NCBI RefSeq assembly: GCF_002918555.1
Contig: NZ_PQMB01000005.1
Span: 225,089-289,088 of the forward strand
Reading direction: 5' to 3'
Source: Citrobacter amalonaticus
Lineage (GTDB): Bacteria > Pseudomonadota > Gammaproteobacteria > Enterobacterales > Enterobacteriaceae
DNA length: 64,000 bases
Positions 43,029 through 54,043 of this stretch are shown piece by piece. Position numbers and translations under genes: made by a program. Below the pieces are notes generated by a model. That model was not told the origin of the DNA. It was given only the letters and a program-made list of their open reading frames with translations, and did not search any database. How positions within the stretch are numbered: the stretch's first letter is position 1; each line of letters begins with the position of its first letter.

Positions 43029-43118
43029 CACATGACTTCCTGTTCCGTAGCAAGCTCACGACCAGGCTGACAAGAATGCCAGGCCGCTAAATCGTGCCAG
43101 AGACTGCGCGCGCGTCAT
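43029..43118 (-). pseudogene. Decayed ldrD-type toxin gene (type I toxin-antitoxin remnant)
   Basis: In E. coli ldrD lies exactly here, between bcsG and yhjV. Read leftward from the ATG at 43118 the DNA still matches my memory of ldrD in blocks (ATGACG, GGCACGATTTAGCGG, TGGCATTCTTGTCAG, TGGTCGTGA, GGAAGT). A deletion near the middle breaks the frame, and only about 20 codons remain open. The terminator at 42953-42982 fits the end of an ldr messenger. Sequence identity is by eye and needs an alignment. Confidence 0.55.
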
Positions 43119-43188
43119 ATAGCCGCATGGTGTCAACGTAAAGCAGAAGTGGCACCTTCACGGTGAGACAGAGATGTCCTTCTTTGTT

Positions 43189-43455
43189 TCAGAGAATGCG
43201 TTTGACCGCCTCACTATAAACTTCCGGGCGCTCTCTTTTCCCCACAGATACGACAAAGACAACAACCTTTTCCTCTATGACCTGGTATACAAGGCGGTAA
43301 CCTGGGGACTTTAGCTTTATTTTGTAGCTGTCAGGCATCCCACGCAATTTACCGCGCTGCGTAACGCCTCGCATTTTCCCTTTCCCACAGCAATACGCTG
43401 GAAAGATTCTTGCCAGCTGGCAACTTTTCTGACGGCCCGTAAAAAGCAATAACAT
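43189..43455 (-). pseudogene. relE-type toxin gene, 5' part decayed
   Basis: The last ~50 codons read GMPDSYKIKLKSPGYRLVY, then QVIEEKVVVFVVSVGKRER, then PEVYSEAVKRIL, which is the C-terminal half of the RelE ribosome-dependent mRNase. Upstream the frame no longer reads like RelE: RelE-like pieces appear in other frames, and no relB antitoxin gene is visible. The 5' remnant now overlaps the control region of the methionine gamma-lyase gene (palindrome at 43410). It is non-functional as a toxin. Confidence 0.75.
43410..43423 (+). promoter_or_regulatory. Candidate upstream activator site of megL
   Basis: TTGCCAGCTGGCAA is a perfect 14-bp palindrome centred ~96 bases before the predicted sigma-54 start. 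That is the usual distance for an enhancer-bound activator, with an IHF-type site in between. The convergent TyrR-like activator gene downstream is the natural candidate to bind it. The role is inferred. Confidence 0.5.
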
Positions 43456-43456
43456 T

Positions 43457-43469
43457 TAACTAATTGATA
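43457..43469 (-). promoter_or_regulatory. IHF-consensus site
   Basis: TAACTAATTGATA matches the complement of the IHF consensus WATCAANNNNTTR at every defined position. It lies in an AT-rich stretch between the palindrome and the sigma-54 promoter, centred near -50, where IHF bends DNA to bring the activator to the polymerase. Confidence 0.6.
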
Positions 43470-43486
43470 TTTAAAGACTCCTTTTC

Positions 43487-43502
43487 TGGCACAGCGATTG
43501 CT
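43487..43502 (+). promoter_or_regulatory. Sigma-54 promoter of megL
   Basis: TGGCAC, 5 bases, TTGCT is an exact -24/-12 element: GG and GC are 10 bases apart. The start would be near 43513, leaving ~30 bases of leader with AAAGGAG before the ATG at 43545. A TyrR-like AAA+ activator gene lies two genes downstream in the opposite direction. Confidence 0.88.
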
Positions 43503-43514
43503 ATTTGAGTGTGA

Positions 43515-44741
<1,227 letters not shown>

Positions 44742-44807
44742 CCCTTGCAGCCGGAGCAGGCCTCCGTCGGCTCCGACTGTAGAGAATCAAGGCACAACGG
44801 CCTGGCT

Positions 44808-44843
44808 ATACGCTTCATCCCTCCCCGGAATGAAGCGTATTTT
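44808..44843 (+). terminator. Stem-loop/terminator between megL and the permease gene
   Basis: The perfect 11-bp stem ATACGCTTCAT / ATGAAGCGTAT has an 11-base loop and ends in TTT. It lies only 14 bases before the permease start and right beside its ribosome site (GGCAGGGGG). It could reduce read-through from megL or hinder initiation. Confidence 0.7.
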
Positions 44844-44857
44844 GGGCAGGGGGCTCT

Positions 44858-46153
44858 ATGCAGGACAACACATTACAATTAAGCAGCAACGCGACCACCG
44901 CAGCTTTCTCAGGAAAACTACCGTTTACGAAATACGATTTTGGCTGGGTGCTATTGTGCATCGGCATGGCTATCGGCGCCGGAACGGTACTGATGCCGGT
45001 GCAAATCGGGCTAAAAGGGATTTGGGTTTTTATTACTGCGTTTATTATCGCTTACCCTGCCACTTATATCGTGCAGGATATTTATTTAAAGACGCTCTCT
45101 GAGAGCGAAACCTGTAATGATTACACCGATATTATCAGTCATTACCTGGGGAAAAACTGGGGGGTATTCCTCGGCGTAATCTACTTTTTGATGATTATCC
45201 ACGGCATTTTTATCTACTCCTTATCCGTGGTTTTCGACAGCGCATCGTACATTAAAACCTTTGGCCTGACCGGGGCCGATCTTTCACAATCTGTCGTCTA
45301 TAAAGTGGCGATCTTCACCGTACTGGTGGCTATCGCTTCCGGCGGAGAAAAGCTGTTGTTTAAGATCTCCGGCCCGATGGTGGTGGTGAAGGTGGGCATT
45401 ATCCTGATATTCGGCTTTGCGATGATCCCACACTGGAACTTCGGCAACATCACGGCGTTTCCACAGGCGTCGGTCTTCTTCCGCGATGTGCTGCTCACCG
45501 TTCCCTTTTGCTTTTTTTCGGCGGTCTTTATTCAGGTCCTGAACCCGATGAACATCGCCTACCGCAAGCGCGTGGCCGACCGGGTGCTGGCGACGCGAAT
45601 GGCGATTCGCACCCACCGCATCAGCTACATCACGCTGATAACGGTGATCCTGTTCTTCTCATTCTCGTTTACCTTTTCTATCAGCCACGCAGAGGCCGTC
45701 TCTGCCTTTGAACAGAATATTTCTGCGCTGGCGCTGGCCGCCCAGGTCATTCCCGGACAAATCATTCACATTACCTCGACGGTACTGAATATCTTCGCCG
45801 TCCTCACCGCCTTCTTCGGTATTTATCTGGGTTTTCATGAGGCGATTAAGGGCATCATTCTCAACGTCCTCAGCCGGGCATTCGACGTGGAGAAGATCAA
45901 TCCGCTGCTGCTGGCGCTGGGTATCTGTACCTTTATTGTTATCACGCTGGTGATCTGGGTTTCGTTTCGCGTCTCCGTGCTGGTGTTTTTCCAGTTGGGC
46001 AGCCCGCTGTATGGCATTGTGTCGTGCATTATCCCCTTTTTCCTGATCTACAAAGTCAGGCAGCTGGAAAAACTGCGCGGCCTGAAAACCTGGCTAATTC
46101 TGCTGTATGGGATCCTGCTGTGCCTGTCGCCGCTCCTGAAGCTGATTGAATAA
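44858..46153 (+). CDS. yhjV: HAAAP-family amino-acid permease, YhjV-like
   Basis: The product has 431 residues with about eleven membrane segments. Family marks: [23 protein letters not shown] at helix 1 (unwound GAGxL), [18 protein letters not shown], and [15 protein letters not shown]. This is the hydroxy/aromatic amino-acid permease branch (SdaC, TdcC, YhjV). The position between the ldr remnant and dppF matches yhjV of E. coli. Next to megL it probably imports methionine or a related sulfur amino acid; this is inferred. Its last 60 bases overlap the convergent regulator gene. Confidence 0.85.
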   Translation: MQDNTLQLSSNATTAAFSGKLPFTKYDFGWVLLCIGMAIGAGTVLMPVQIGLKGIWVFITAFIIAYPATYIVQDIYLKTLSESETCNDYTDIISHYLGKNWGVFLGVIYFLMIIHGIFIYSLSVVFDSASYIKTFGLTGADLSQSVVYKVAIFTVLVAIASGGEKLLFKISGPMVVVKVGIILIFGFAMIPHWNFGNITAFPQASVFFRDVLLTVPFCFFSAVFIQVLNPMNIAYRKRVADRVLATRMAIRTHRISYITLITVILFFSFSFTFSISHAEAVSAFEQNISALALAAQVIPGQIIHITSTVLNIFAVLTAFFGIYLGFHEAIKGIILNVLSRAFDVEKINPLLLALGICTFIVITLVIWVSFRVSVLVFFQLGSPLYGIVSCIIPFFLIYKVRQLEKLRGLKTWLILLYGILLCLSPLLKLIE

Positions 46154-47383
46154 CCCCTTCTGCGCCGTCGACCCCGGCGGCGCCTGGCTGACCTCCTCCA
46201 GCTGATAGCTGCGTATTTTATTCAGCACCGTCGTGTGCGACACCCCCAGCGCTTTGGCAATATGCCGGGAGGACACGTTCTCCTCTACCATCTGCTCAAT
46301 CAGCCGCCGTTCGGCGTGCTGCATCTGCTCTTTAAAGGGTCTTGCGGAATGCTTCGGCAGCGTTTGCGACACGTCCGAAATCCCCAGTTCATCACAGGTG
46401 ATGACATCGCTTTCGGACATCAGCATCAGGCGGATAATGGTGTTTTCCAGTTCACGGACATTACCCGGCCAGCGGTGGTGATGTAGCGCTTCAAAGCAGG
46501 CTTTATCCAGTATCAGTCGCCGTTGAAACTCTCTGGCATATTTCTGCACAAAATGGCGAATCAACAAGGTGATATCTGAAGGACGCTCCCGCAACGGCGG
46601 GATTGTGAGCGCCAGAACGTTAATGCGATACCAGAGATCGGCACGCAGCAGACGCCGCTCAACCATCTCTTCCAGATTCGCATTGGTGGCGACAATAATA
46701 CGCGCATTAACCGGGATCACCTGCGCCCCGCCCACACGGCGGATCCCTCCATCCTGTAACACCCGCAGCAGTTTAGCCTGCAAATTCAGCGGCATTTCGC
46801 CAAACTCATCAAGGAACAGCGTTCCCTTATCGGCCATTTCAAACAGCCCTTTTTTCCCTTTGCTATCCGCCCCGCTGAATGCCCCTTTTTCATAGCCAAA
46901 AAGCTCACTCTCCATGAGCATTTCAGGCAGCGTTGCACAGTTGACGGGAATAAACGGATAGAAGCGTCGCTGCCCGGAATTATGGATAGCACGGGCCAGC
47001 AGCTCCTTACCGGTTCCCGTCTCACCACGAATCAGGACGGTATATTTGCTGTCGGCAATTTTTAGCGCTTTTTCAATCAGCGCCTGCATACTCTGGCTAC
47101 TGCAAATAATGTCAGAAAAATAGCGCGGGGGCGTCACGGGCGATGCCAGTGCTGAAATATCCTCAGAGAGATAAGCCACATTAATAATGTCTGCGTACTG
47201 AGTTAAGCAGGTCTGTACGCTGGCAATATCCTGCAGGTGACGACACCAGGATTTTATCAGGATCCTCCCTGGCGTCACCTTCATGGAGATAATATTAATG
47301 TCGCGGCAGGAGAATTCCTTGAGGACATCCTCAACCATTGAGAGGCGATCAATTGTTTTAATATCCCAGCGTATCGTGACCAC
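46094..47383 (-). CDS. TyrR-like sigma-54-dependent transcriptional activator
   Basis: The product has 429 residues from a GTG at 47383 with GGGAG upstream. The N-terminus (~1-75) resembles the ACT-type ligand domain of TyrR. The AAA+ core has GETGTGKE (Walker A, 120-127), GAFSGA (167-172) in place of the GAFTGA sigma-54 contact loop, and FLDEFGEM (Walker B, ~190-197). [12 protein letters not shown] and an arginine-finger region follow. A Fis-type helix-turn-helix lies near 380-403 ([20 protein letters not shown]). E. coli TyrR has lost the GAFTGA loop; this protein keeps it nearly intact, so it should be a true sigma-54 activator. It converges on the permease gene with a 60-base overlap, and probably drives megL. 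Confidence 0.87.
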   Translation of the reverse strand: MVTIRWDIKTIDRLSMVEDVLKEFSCRDINIISMKVTPGRILIKSWCRHLQDIASVQTCLTQYADIINVAYLSEDISALASPVTPPRYFSDIICSSQSMQALIEKALKIADSKYTVLIRGETGTGKELLARAIHNSGQRRFYPFIPVNCATLPEMLMESELFGYEKGAFSGADSKGKKGLFEMADKGTLFLDEFGEMPLNLQAKLLRVLQDGGIRRVGGAQVIPVNARIIVATNANLEEMVERRLLRADLWYRINVLALTIPPLRERPSDITLLIRHFVQKYAREFQRRLILDKACFEALHHHRWPGNVRELENTIIRLMLMSESDVITCDELGISDVSQTLPKHSARPFKEQMQHAERRLIEQMVEENVSSRHIAKALGVSHTTVLNKIRSYQLEEVSQAPPGSTAQKGLFNQLQERRQAQQDPIQQN

Positions 47384-47611
47384 GTTAGCTCCCGATATTT
47401 CTGTGACGATCAGGATCCTGCTTACATTCTATATTCTCAATAGTTCAAGTTGCGGGATAAAACGGCGTAGTCGTTTTGAACAGGACTTGCGCTGACCCGA
47501 AGGCCGGGTAACAAAGCCAGCGCACCGGCAACGTGAAGTATGACGAGTATAGTCCTAAAAGAATAATGTTCTGCAAATAGACTCACATTGTGTGATCTAA
47601 AAGAGAAATAT

Positions 47612-47638
47612 AAAAAACCGGAGCACAAGGCTCCGGTT
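47612..47638 (-). terminator. Terminator of the dpp operon
   Basis: On the minus strand AACCGGAGCC ... GGCTCCGGTT type stem (AACCGGAGC / GCTCCGGTT) ends in TTTTTT, 20 bases past the dppF stop. Confidence 0.88.
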
Positions 47639-47657
47639 ATGAGGCAATAACCGCAGG

Positions 47658-48662
47658 TTATTGCTGTGGGTTTTCATCCTGATCGACCGCAAAGCAGGCC
47701 ACCAGTTGACCACCGTACTCTTTCAGCTGTGGCTGCAACTGCGTGCAGAGGCCAAAGCGACGGCGACAGCGGGCGTTGAATGCACATCCCGGCGGCGGAT
47801 TCAGCGGGCTTGGCAGCTCGCCGGTCAGCTTGATACGCTCACGGCGATCGTCCGGGTTCAGGCGCGGCGTGGCGGAGAGCAACGCCTGGGTGTACGGATG
47901 GCGTGGGTTATTGAAGATTTGATCCTTGGTCCCTTTCTCCACGCAGCGCCCCAGGTACATCACCATCACTTCATCAGCGATGTGCTCCACCACCGACAGA
48001 TCGTGCGAGATGAAGACGTAAGAAAGCCCCAGCTCCTGTTGCAGGTCCATCATCAGGTTCAGCACCTGTGCGCGAACGGAAACATCGAGCGCCGAGACAG
48101 GCTCGTCGGCAATCACCACGTCCGGGTCGAGCATCAGACCACGGGCGATAGCAATACGCTGACGCTGACCACCGGAAAACATATGCGGATAGCGATCGTA
48201 GTGCTCCGTTTTCAGTCCCACTTTTGCCATCATCGCCAGCGCTTTTTCCCGGCGCTGCTCTTTGCTCAGACTGGTGTTAATCAGCAGTGGCTCTTCCAGA
48301 ATCTGCCCCACCTTTTTACGCGGGTTCAGGGAACCATACGGGTTCTGGAACACAATCTGGATTTTCTGCCGACGCAGCTTCTGCGCGTGCGGATCGTGTT
48401 TAAGTAAGTCCTGTCCCTGCCAGTACAGCTCGCCACCGGTTGGGGTTTCAATCATCGTCAGCAGGCGGCCCAGCGTGGATTTACCGCAGCCGGATTCCCC
48501 CACCACCGCCAGCGTTTTGCCCCTCTCCAGAGTAAACGACACGCCGTCCAGCGCTTTCACCAGCCGTTCAGGAGAAAATATCCCCTTCTTCACCGGGTAA
48601 TGTTTTTTCAGATCGATGGCCCGCAACAGCGGCTGTTGCAAGGTGGCCTCGTGCGTACTCAT
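47658..48662 (-). CDS. dppF: Dipeptide ABC transporter ATP-binding subunit DppF
   Basis: The product has 334 residues. ABC ATPase motifs: [13 protein letters not shown] (Walker A), [14 protein letters not shown] (signature), [13 protein letters not shown] (Walker B) and the His loop [11 protein letters not shown]. The C-terminal oligopeptide-type extension has the [11 protein letters not shown]...C cysteine cluster that binds an iron-sulfur centre in this family. It pairs with DppD; their reading frames overlap by 4 bases. Confidence 0.96.
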   Translation of the reverse strand: MSTHEATLQQPLLRAIDLKKHYPVKKGIFSPERLVKALDGVSFTLERGKTLAVVGESGCGKSTLGRLLTMIETPTGGELYWQGQDLLKHDPHAQKLRRQKIQIVFQNPYGSLNPRKKVGQILEEPLLINTSLSKEQRREKALAMMAKVGLKTEHYDRYPHMFSGGQRQRIAIARGLMLDPDVVIADEPVSALDVSVRAQVLNLMMDLQQELGLSYVFISHDLSVVEHIADEVMVMYLGRCVEKGTKDQIFNNPRHPYTQALLSATPRLNPDDRRERIKLTGELPSPLNPPPGCAFNARCRRRFGLCTQLQPQLKEYGGQLVACFAVDQDENPQQ

Positions 48663-49642
48663 AGTGTGGGCCTCCCGGCATCATCAAGTGGATAGTGACA
48701 TTTCGACTGACGACCGCCATCAAGCAGGTTCAGCGAGGGTTCTTCACTGCGGCATTTGTCTGTGGCATACGGGCAGCGCGGATTCAGCAGACAGCCATTC
48801 GGCCGATCGTATTTCCCCGGTACAACGCCCGACAGCGAAGCCAGCCGCGCTTTGTCCTGCGCAAATTCCGGCAACGCGCGCAGCAGCGCCTGAGTGTATG
48901 GGTGACGCGGGGCGCGGAAAATATCGTGCGCATCGCCCGTTTCCACCACCTGACCGGCATACATCACGATAATTTTGTGTGCCGCCTCCGCCACCAGTGC
49001 CAGGTCATGAGTAATCAGCACCAGCGCCATGTTCTCTTTCTGCTGCAACTCCAGCAGCAGCTCGATGATTTGCGCCTGAATGGTGACATCCAGCGCGGTT
49101 GTTGGCTCATCGGCAATCAGCAGCTTAGGCCGACAGGCAATCGCCATGGCGATCATCACGCGCTGGCTCATCCCACCGGAGAGCTGGTGCGGATAAACGT
49201 CCAGACGCGACGCCGGATCAGGGATCCCCACCAGATTCAGCAGGTCAATCGCCCGCTGACGGCGGGTTTTCTTGTTGCCGCCCTGATGCACCTTAATGGC
49301 TTCCATAATCTGGAAACCCACGGTGTAGCACGGGTTCAGGCTGGTCATTGGGTCCTGGAAAATCATCGCCACTTCGGCGCCCACCAGGTTGCGGCGCTCT
49401 TTTTCAGAGATACGTTTCAGATCCTGACCGTTAAAGACCAGATTTTCGGCATTCACGCGGCCCGGATAATCAATCAGCCCCATAATCGCCAGCGAGCTGA
49501 CCGATTTACCCGAACCAGACTCCCCGACGATCCCGACCACTTCACCCTGATTCACGCTGTAGCTAATACGGTCCACGGCGCGGAATTCGCTGCCTTCGTC
49601 GCCGAAGTGCACCGATAATTGATCTACATTTAATAACGCCAT
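48659..49642 (-). CDS. dppD: Dipeptide ABC transporter ATP-binding subunit DppD
   Basis: The product has 327 residues. Walker [15 protein letters not shown], signature [14 protein letters not shown], Walker [15 protein letters not shown] and LITHDLALV are all present, with a C-terminal [14 protein letters not shown] cysteine cluster. It works with DppF to power import through DppBC. It is next to dppC with 10 bases between. Confidence 0.96.
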   Translation of the reverse strand: MALLNVDQLSVHFGDEGSEFRAVDRISYSVNQGEVVGIVGESGSGKSVSSLAIMGLIDYPGRVNAENLVFNGQDLKRISEKERRNLVGAEVAMIFQDPMTSLNPCYTVGFQIMEAIKVHQGGNKKTRRQRAIDLLNLVGIPDPASRLDVYPHQLSGGMSQRVMIAMAIACRPKLLIADEPTTALDVTIQAQIIELLLELQQKENMALVLITHDLALVAEAAHKIIVMYAGQVVETGDAHDIFRAPRHPYTQALLRALPEFAQDKARLASLSGVVPGKYDRPNGCLLNPRCPYATDKCRSEEPSLNLLDGGRQSKCHYPLDDAGRPTL

Positions 49643-49652
49643 CTCGAACCTC

Positions 49653-50555
49653 TTACTGCTTCAGTTTGGGATCGAGCGCATCACGCAAACCGTCACCCAT
49701 CAGGTTAAATGCCAGCACCGTCAGCAGGATCGCCAGACCCGGGAAGGTGACGACCCACCAGGCACTTTGCGCGAACTGCAACACGTCGGAGAGCATGGTG
49801 CCCCACTCCGGTGTTGGCGGCTGCGCCCCCATGCCAAGGAAGCCAAGAGCGGCCATATCGAGAATGGCGTTAGAGAAGCCAAGCGATGCCTGAACAATCA
49901 ACGGCGCAAGGCAGTTCGGGAAAATATTGACGAACATCTGACGCATCGCCCCGGCTCCCGCCACGCGGGAAGCGGTCACATAATCGCGGTTCACCTCCAC
50001 CAGCACCGCGGCGCGGGTGAGACGAACGTAGTGCGGGAGCGCCACGAACGTCAGCGCCAGCGCGGCGTTGCCAATAGAGGGGCCGAAGACGGCCACCAGC
50101 ACCAACGCAAGCAGCAGGCTCGGCAGCGCCAGCATGATATCGACCACGCGCATGATGATGTTATCGACGATACCGCCGAAATAGCCTGCGATCAGACCAA
50201 GCACAACCCCCATCACCAGCGACAGCACCACGACCAGACAGCCGACCAGCAGCGACAGGCGTGCGCCATACATCAGCCGTGACAACACGTCACGGCCCAC
50301 ATCATCGGTACCCAGCAGATGCGCAAGGCTGCCGCCCTCCTGCCACGCCGGTGGCGCCAGCAGCACATCGCGGAACTGATCCGCAGGGTTATATGGCGCG
50401 AGGAAATTCGCAAAAACCGCAATCAGGATCATGATGGCGACGTAGACCAGCCCCACCACCGCCCCTTTGTTGCGCTTGAAGTAGTGCCAGAATTCCTGCA
50501 GCGGGGTCATCGGAACCGGCGCAGCAATCACTTTATTTTCAGTAATCTGTGACAT
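49653..50555 (-). CDS. dppC: Dipeptide ABC transporter permease DppC
   Basis: The product has 300 residues and about six membrane segments. The C-terminal BPD-transport loop (EAA motif region) is [20 protein letters not shown]. An N-terminal OppC-type cytoplasmic start ([20 protein letters not shown]) is followed by helix 1. It forms the membrane channel with DppB. Confidence 0.96.
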   Translation of the reverse strand: MSQITENKVIAAPVPMTPLQEFWHYFKRNKGAVVGLVYVAIMILIAVFANFLAPYNPADQFRDVLLAPPAWQEGGSLAHLLGTDDVGRDVLSRLMYGARLSLLVGCLVVVLSLVMGVVLGLIAGYFGGIVDNIIMRVVDIMLALPSLLLALVLVAVFGPSIGNAALALTFVALPHYVRLTRAAVLVEVNRDYVTASRVAGAGAMRQMFVNIFPNCLAPLIVQASLGFSNAILDMAALGFLGMGAQPPTPEWGTMLSDVLQFAQSAWWVVTFPGLAILLTVLAFNLMGDGLRDALDPKLKQ

Positions 50556-50564
50556 GACGGCCCC

Positions 50565-51584
50565 TTACTTCTTATGCCGGATACGCGGGTTCACCACGCC
50601 GTATAGCAGGTCGACCAGCAGGTTGACGAGAATAATCATCGTCGCCACCAGCAGCACCCCACCCTGCACCACCGGATAATCACGGCGCTGCAATGCATCA
50701 ATCAGCCAGCGTCCCAGACCAGGCCACGAGAAGATGGTTTCGGTCAGAATCGCGCCAGCCAGCAGCGTGCCAACCTGCAAACCAATCACCGTTACCACTG
50801 GCAGCATCGCATTTCGCAGAGCGTGAATGACGATGACGCGCATCCTTGTGAGTCCTTTGGCGCGCGCGGTACGGATGTAGTCTTCGCCCAGCACTTCCAG
50901 CATCGACGAACGGGTCATACGCACAATCACCGCCAGAGGAATGGTGCCGAGCACCATTGCGGGCAGGATCATATGCGCTACGGCATCAATAAAGTTGCCC
51001 TCTTCACCCCAGATGGCGGTGTCGATCAGCATAAATCCGGTGAGCGGGTTAGTATCATCAAGGAACACAATGTCGCTTACCCGCCCGGAAACCGGCGTCA
51101 GGTTCCAGTGAACGGAAACCAGCATGATCAGCATCATGCCCCACCAGAAGATAGGCATGGAATAACCGGTCAGCGCAAGACCAACGGCAGTGTGATCGAA
51201 AACCGAACCGCGCTTGACGGCAGCCAGCACGCCAACGGGAATGCCTACCGCCGTGGCAAAAATCATCGCGCAGACGCCCAGTTCCAGCGTCGCTTTAAAA
51301 CGCGGTACGAACTCGTCCCACACAGGGATTCGACTTTTTAATGAGATCCCTAAATCGCCATGCATAACCCCCCAGATATAATGGAGGTATTGCTGCCACA
51401 TTGGCTTATCAAGACCAAGCTCAGCCAGCAGTTGAGCATGGCGCTCAGGGGAGATACCACGTTCACCTGCCATGATCATCACCGGATCGCCGGGGATCAT
51501 ATGGACAAAGGCAAAGGTGAGAAGGGTGATACCGATAAACGTGGGGATGACAAGTCCCAAACGTCGGAGAACGAACTGCAACAT
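50565..51584 (-). CDS. dppB: Dipeptide ABC transporter permease DppB
   Basis: The product has 339 residues from the ATG at 51584 (MLQFVLRRLGLVIPTFIG), the conserved start; the open frame continues upstream without a family match. It has six membrane helices, an EAA-type loop DYIRTARAKGLTRMRVIVIHALRNA, and an OppB-type helix 1. It is 162 bases after dppA, the usual gap allowing more DppA than the membrane parts. Confidence 0.95.
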   Translation of the reverse strand: MLQFVLRRLGLVIPTFIGITLLTFAFVHMIPGDPVMIMAGERGISPERHAQLLAELGLDKPMWQQYLHYIWGVMHGDLGISLKSRIPVWDEFVPRFKATLELGVCAMIFATAVGIPVGVLAAVKRGSVFDHTAVGLALTGYSMPIFWWGMMLIMLVSVHWNLTPVSGRVSDIVFLDDTNPLTGFMLIDTAIWGEEGNFIDAVAHMILPAMVLGTIPLAVIVRMTRSSMLEVLGEDYIRTARAKGLTRMRVIVIHALRNAMLPVVTVIGLQVGTLLAGAILTETIFSWPGLGRWLIDALQRRDYPVVQGGVLLVATMIILVNLLVDLLYGVVNPRIRHKK

Positions 51585-51746
51585 AACCCGGATTCTCTCT
51601 AATGACGCACGGCCTGGAACAGTGCGTCTGTATTGCTCACAAATCTTATCCCCTCCTTTATGCAAGAAGGGGATAAAGCATTACTGCCAGGTCGCGCCGT
51701 GCGGGCCGACTTAACGGAGCACAGCGCTTCCTGGTGTTGCTTTTAA

Positions 51747-53354
51747 TTATTCGACAGAGGCAGTTTCGAAGTGGTGTTTACCTAATGGATCCACCACATA
51801 GCCTTTGACCTCTTTACGCACGGGTTCGTACACGGTGGAGTGAGCGATGATCAGCGCAGGCGCCTGGTCATGCATCACAACCTGAGCCTGTTTGTAGAGT
51901 TCAACACGCTTGTTGTGGTCGTCGGTCGCGCGCGCCGGTTGAATCAGATCTTCAAACGGCTTGTAGCACCAGCGAGAGTAGTTGGAACCGTCTTTCGCCG
52001 CAGCACAGCTGAACAGGGTCGCGAAGAAGTTATCCGGATCCCCGTTGTCGCCGGTCCAGCCCATCATCACACTCTGATGCTCACCCGCTTTAGCACGCTT
52101 GAGGTACTCACCCCACTCGTAGGTGACGATGTTGGCTTTTACGCCCACTTTCGCCCAGTCAGCCTGAATCATCTCTGCCATACGGCGAGCGTTCGGGTTG
52201 TAGGGACGCTGTACCGGCATCGCCCACAGGTCAATGGTAAAGCCATCCGCATGGCCTGCTTCTTTCAGCAGCGCTTTGGCTTTTTCCGGATCGTAGGTGT
52301 AGTCTTTAACGTCGTCGTTATAGCCCCACATGGTTGGCGGGATCAGGTTCTTCGCGGCAACGCCCGCCCCCTGGTAAACCGCCTTGATGATCGCCTCTTT
52401 GTTCACCGCGTAGGTCAGCGCCTGACGCACTTTCACGTCATCAAACGGTTTCTTCTCGGTGTTGAAAGAGAGGTAGCCGACGTTCAGACCCGCCTGCTCC
52501 AGCAGATTGATATTTTTGTCCTGCTTCATGCGTGCGATGTCTGCCGGGTTCGGGTACGGCATCACCTGGCACTCGTTCTTCTGCAGTTTGGCATAACGCA
52601 CGGAGGCGTCAGGCGTTATGGAGAAGACCAGACGGTCGATCTGCGGCCTGGTGCCCCAGTAGCCGTCAAACGCTTTGTAGAGGATACGAGAGTCTTTCTG
52701 GTACTGCTGTAGCTGGAATGGTCCGGTACCGATTGGGTTCAGATCCACTTTCTCCGGCGTACCGGCCTTCAGCATGTTATCGGCGTACTCTTTAGAAAGA
52801 ATAGAGGCGAAATCCATTGCCAGGTCGGCGAGGAACGGCGCTTCCGGACGCGTCAGGACGAACTGAACGGTGTTATCGTCCACCTTTTTCACTTCGCTTA
52901 TCAGGTCTGGCAGGCCCATCCCTTCGAAGTATTCATAGCTGCCGCCGGATACCTTATGGTACGGGTTCTGGGTGTTTTTCTGACGATCGAAAGAGAACAC
53001 CACGTCATCAGCGTTCAGGTCGCGCGTCGGTTTAAAGTCTTTGTTGTCCTGCCACTTCACGCCCTGGCGCAGGTGGAAGGTGTAAGTTTTACCGTCTTCG
53101 CTGACTTCCCACTTCTCAGCGAGGCCCGGGATCACTTCAGTGGTACCGATTTTGAATTCCACCAGGCGGTTATAGATGGGTACAGAACTGGCGTCATAGG
53201 TTGTGCCAGAGGTAAACAGCTGTGGGTTGAAGCCCTCAGGAGATCCTTCTGAACAATAAACCAGAGTTTTAGCCTGTACGCTTGCGGCGCAGGTCATAGC
53301 CACCAGGCTCAGACCAAGCTTCAGCATCCCTGACTTCTTCAAGGAAATACTCAT
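51747..53354 (-). CDS. dppA: Periplasmic dipeptide-binding protein DppA
   Basis: The product has 535 residues with a signal peptide (LKLGLSLVAMTCAASVQA). It is a family-5 solute-binding protein: YCSEGSPEGFNPQLF start, AEKWEVSEDGKTYTFHLRQGVKW signature region (residues ~85-107) and FDDVKVRQALTYAVNKE. It binds dipeptides, and in E. coli also haem and peptide signals for chemotaxis through Tap. It is first gene of dppABCDF. Confidence 0.97.
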   Translation of the reverse strand: MSISLKKSGMLKLGLSLVAMTCAASVQAKTLVYCSEGSPEGFNPQLFTSGTTYDASSVPIYNRLVEFKIGTTEVIPGLAEKWEVSEDGKTYTFHLRQGVKWQDNKDFKPTRDLNADDVVFSFDRQKNTQNPYHKVSGGSYEYFEGMGLPDLISEVKKVDDNTVQFVLTRPEAPFLADLAMDFASILSKEYADNMLKAGTPEKVDLNPIGTGPFQLQQYQKDSRILYKAFDGYWGTRPQIDRLVFSITPDASVRYAKLQKNECQVMPYPNPADIARMKQDKNINLLEQAGLNVGYLSFNTEKKPFDDVKVRQALTYAVNKEAIIKAVYQGAGVAAKNLIPPTMWGYNDDVKDYTYDPEKAKALLKEAGHADGFTIDLWAMPVQRPYNPNARRMAEMIQADWAKVGVKANIVTYEWGEYLKRAKAGEHQSVMMGWTGDNGDPDNFFATLFSCAAAKDGSNYSRWCYKPFEDLIQPARATDDHNKRVELYKQAQVVMHDQAPALIIAHSTVYEPVRKEVKGYVVDPLGKHHFETASVE

Positions 53355-53368
53355 TCTTCTGCTCCAAA

Positions 53369-53383
53369 TGTGATGTTTGTTGT
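53369..53383 (-). promoter_or_regulatory. GcvB small-RNA target in the dppA leader
   Basis: On the minus strand the leader reads ACAACAAACATCACA just before the TTGGAG ribosome site. This C/A-rich stretch is the known pairing site for the G/U-rich R1 region of GcvB in dppA of E. coli and Salmonella. Pairing would block translation when peptides are plentiful. Confidence 0.7.
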
Positions 53384-54006
53384 TTTACCCTTTGCAGTGG
53401 GTTTGCACCGCCTGGCCTTTTTTGTTTTTTGCCCGACCGGGTTGGCGTTATGAGGTAGGGATTCCGTTCACATAAACGACTGAGTTGCAGCGCGGATTCT
53501 CCATAAAATGCCCCTCATGCCCTACAATCTGTCAACAGAATGTGAAAACGTCAATACAGGCAACCGTGATTTACGTTAACGGTGAGAATTGGCAAACAAA
53601 GATTAAAAAAACTTCAGCCCCCTATTTTCAGCAGAGAAATTTATGCTACGCGCTTAACACCAGGATAAACATCTTAATATTTCGCAACATTTGGTGATTA
53701 ACGTTTGAGCAGATTCTGAAAAATTTCTGAAAAAATGGTGCATATGTGAGCGATTAATATCACGAACGCTAAAACGCACAGCGGAAAATGCTGGTGCCAG
53801 TCATAAGTAACGCAAAAAAAAATTTAAGCAAAGATAAAAAAAGACAATGGAATATGTCACAGAATCGTTAAGTAACAGTGAGAAGTGGGGCGCAGTTTGT
53901 TGCAAAGAAAAGGAGGGTTCGCCATGTTGCCTGATGGCGATTCGTTGACCAGACCTGGAACGCCCACAAATGCAAATCCTTGGCCCATATGCCGCGCAGA
54001 TCAACG
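53384..54006. other. dppA promoter region and left edge of the proK island
   Basis: About 620 bases without a gene. The part nearest dppA holds its promoter. AT-rich, featureless DNA follows (53500-53880). From about 53900 the base composition changes toward the island debris. No copy of the tRNA 3' end was found here, so the left attachment site of the island is not visible. Confidence 0.45.
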
Positions 54007-54041
54007 ACATCCGACATCTGACATCTGACATCTGACATCTG
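54007..54041. repeat. Heptamer tandem repeat, 5 copies
   Basis: ACATCCG is followed by four perfect ACATCTG units. They lie directly before the primase remnant, at the point where its homology begins, so they may mark a slippage or recombination junction. Confidence 0.85.
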
Positions 54042-54043
54042 AC

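Noticed and set aside
43440-43480. Classic TyrR box (TGTAAA-N6-TTTACA) before megL
   Set aside because: Only loose pieces (CGTAAA, TTTAAC) with wrong spacing; the palindrome at 43410 is a better activator site.
47570-47600. TCACATTGTGTGA as a possible CRP site
   Set aside because: The half-sites face the wrong way and spacing differs from TGTGA-N6-TCACA; it also lies between two gene ends.
53880-53960. Left attachment site of the proK island
   Set aside because: I looked for a copy of TGGTCGGTGATAGAGG and found none; the left boundary stays undefined.
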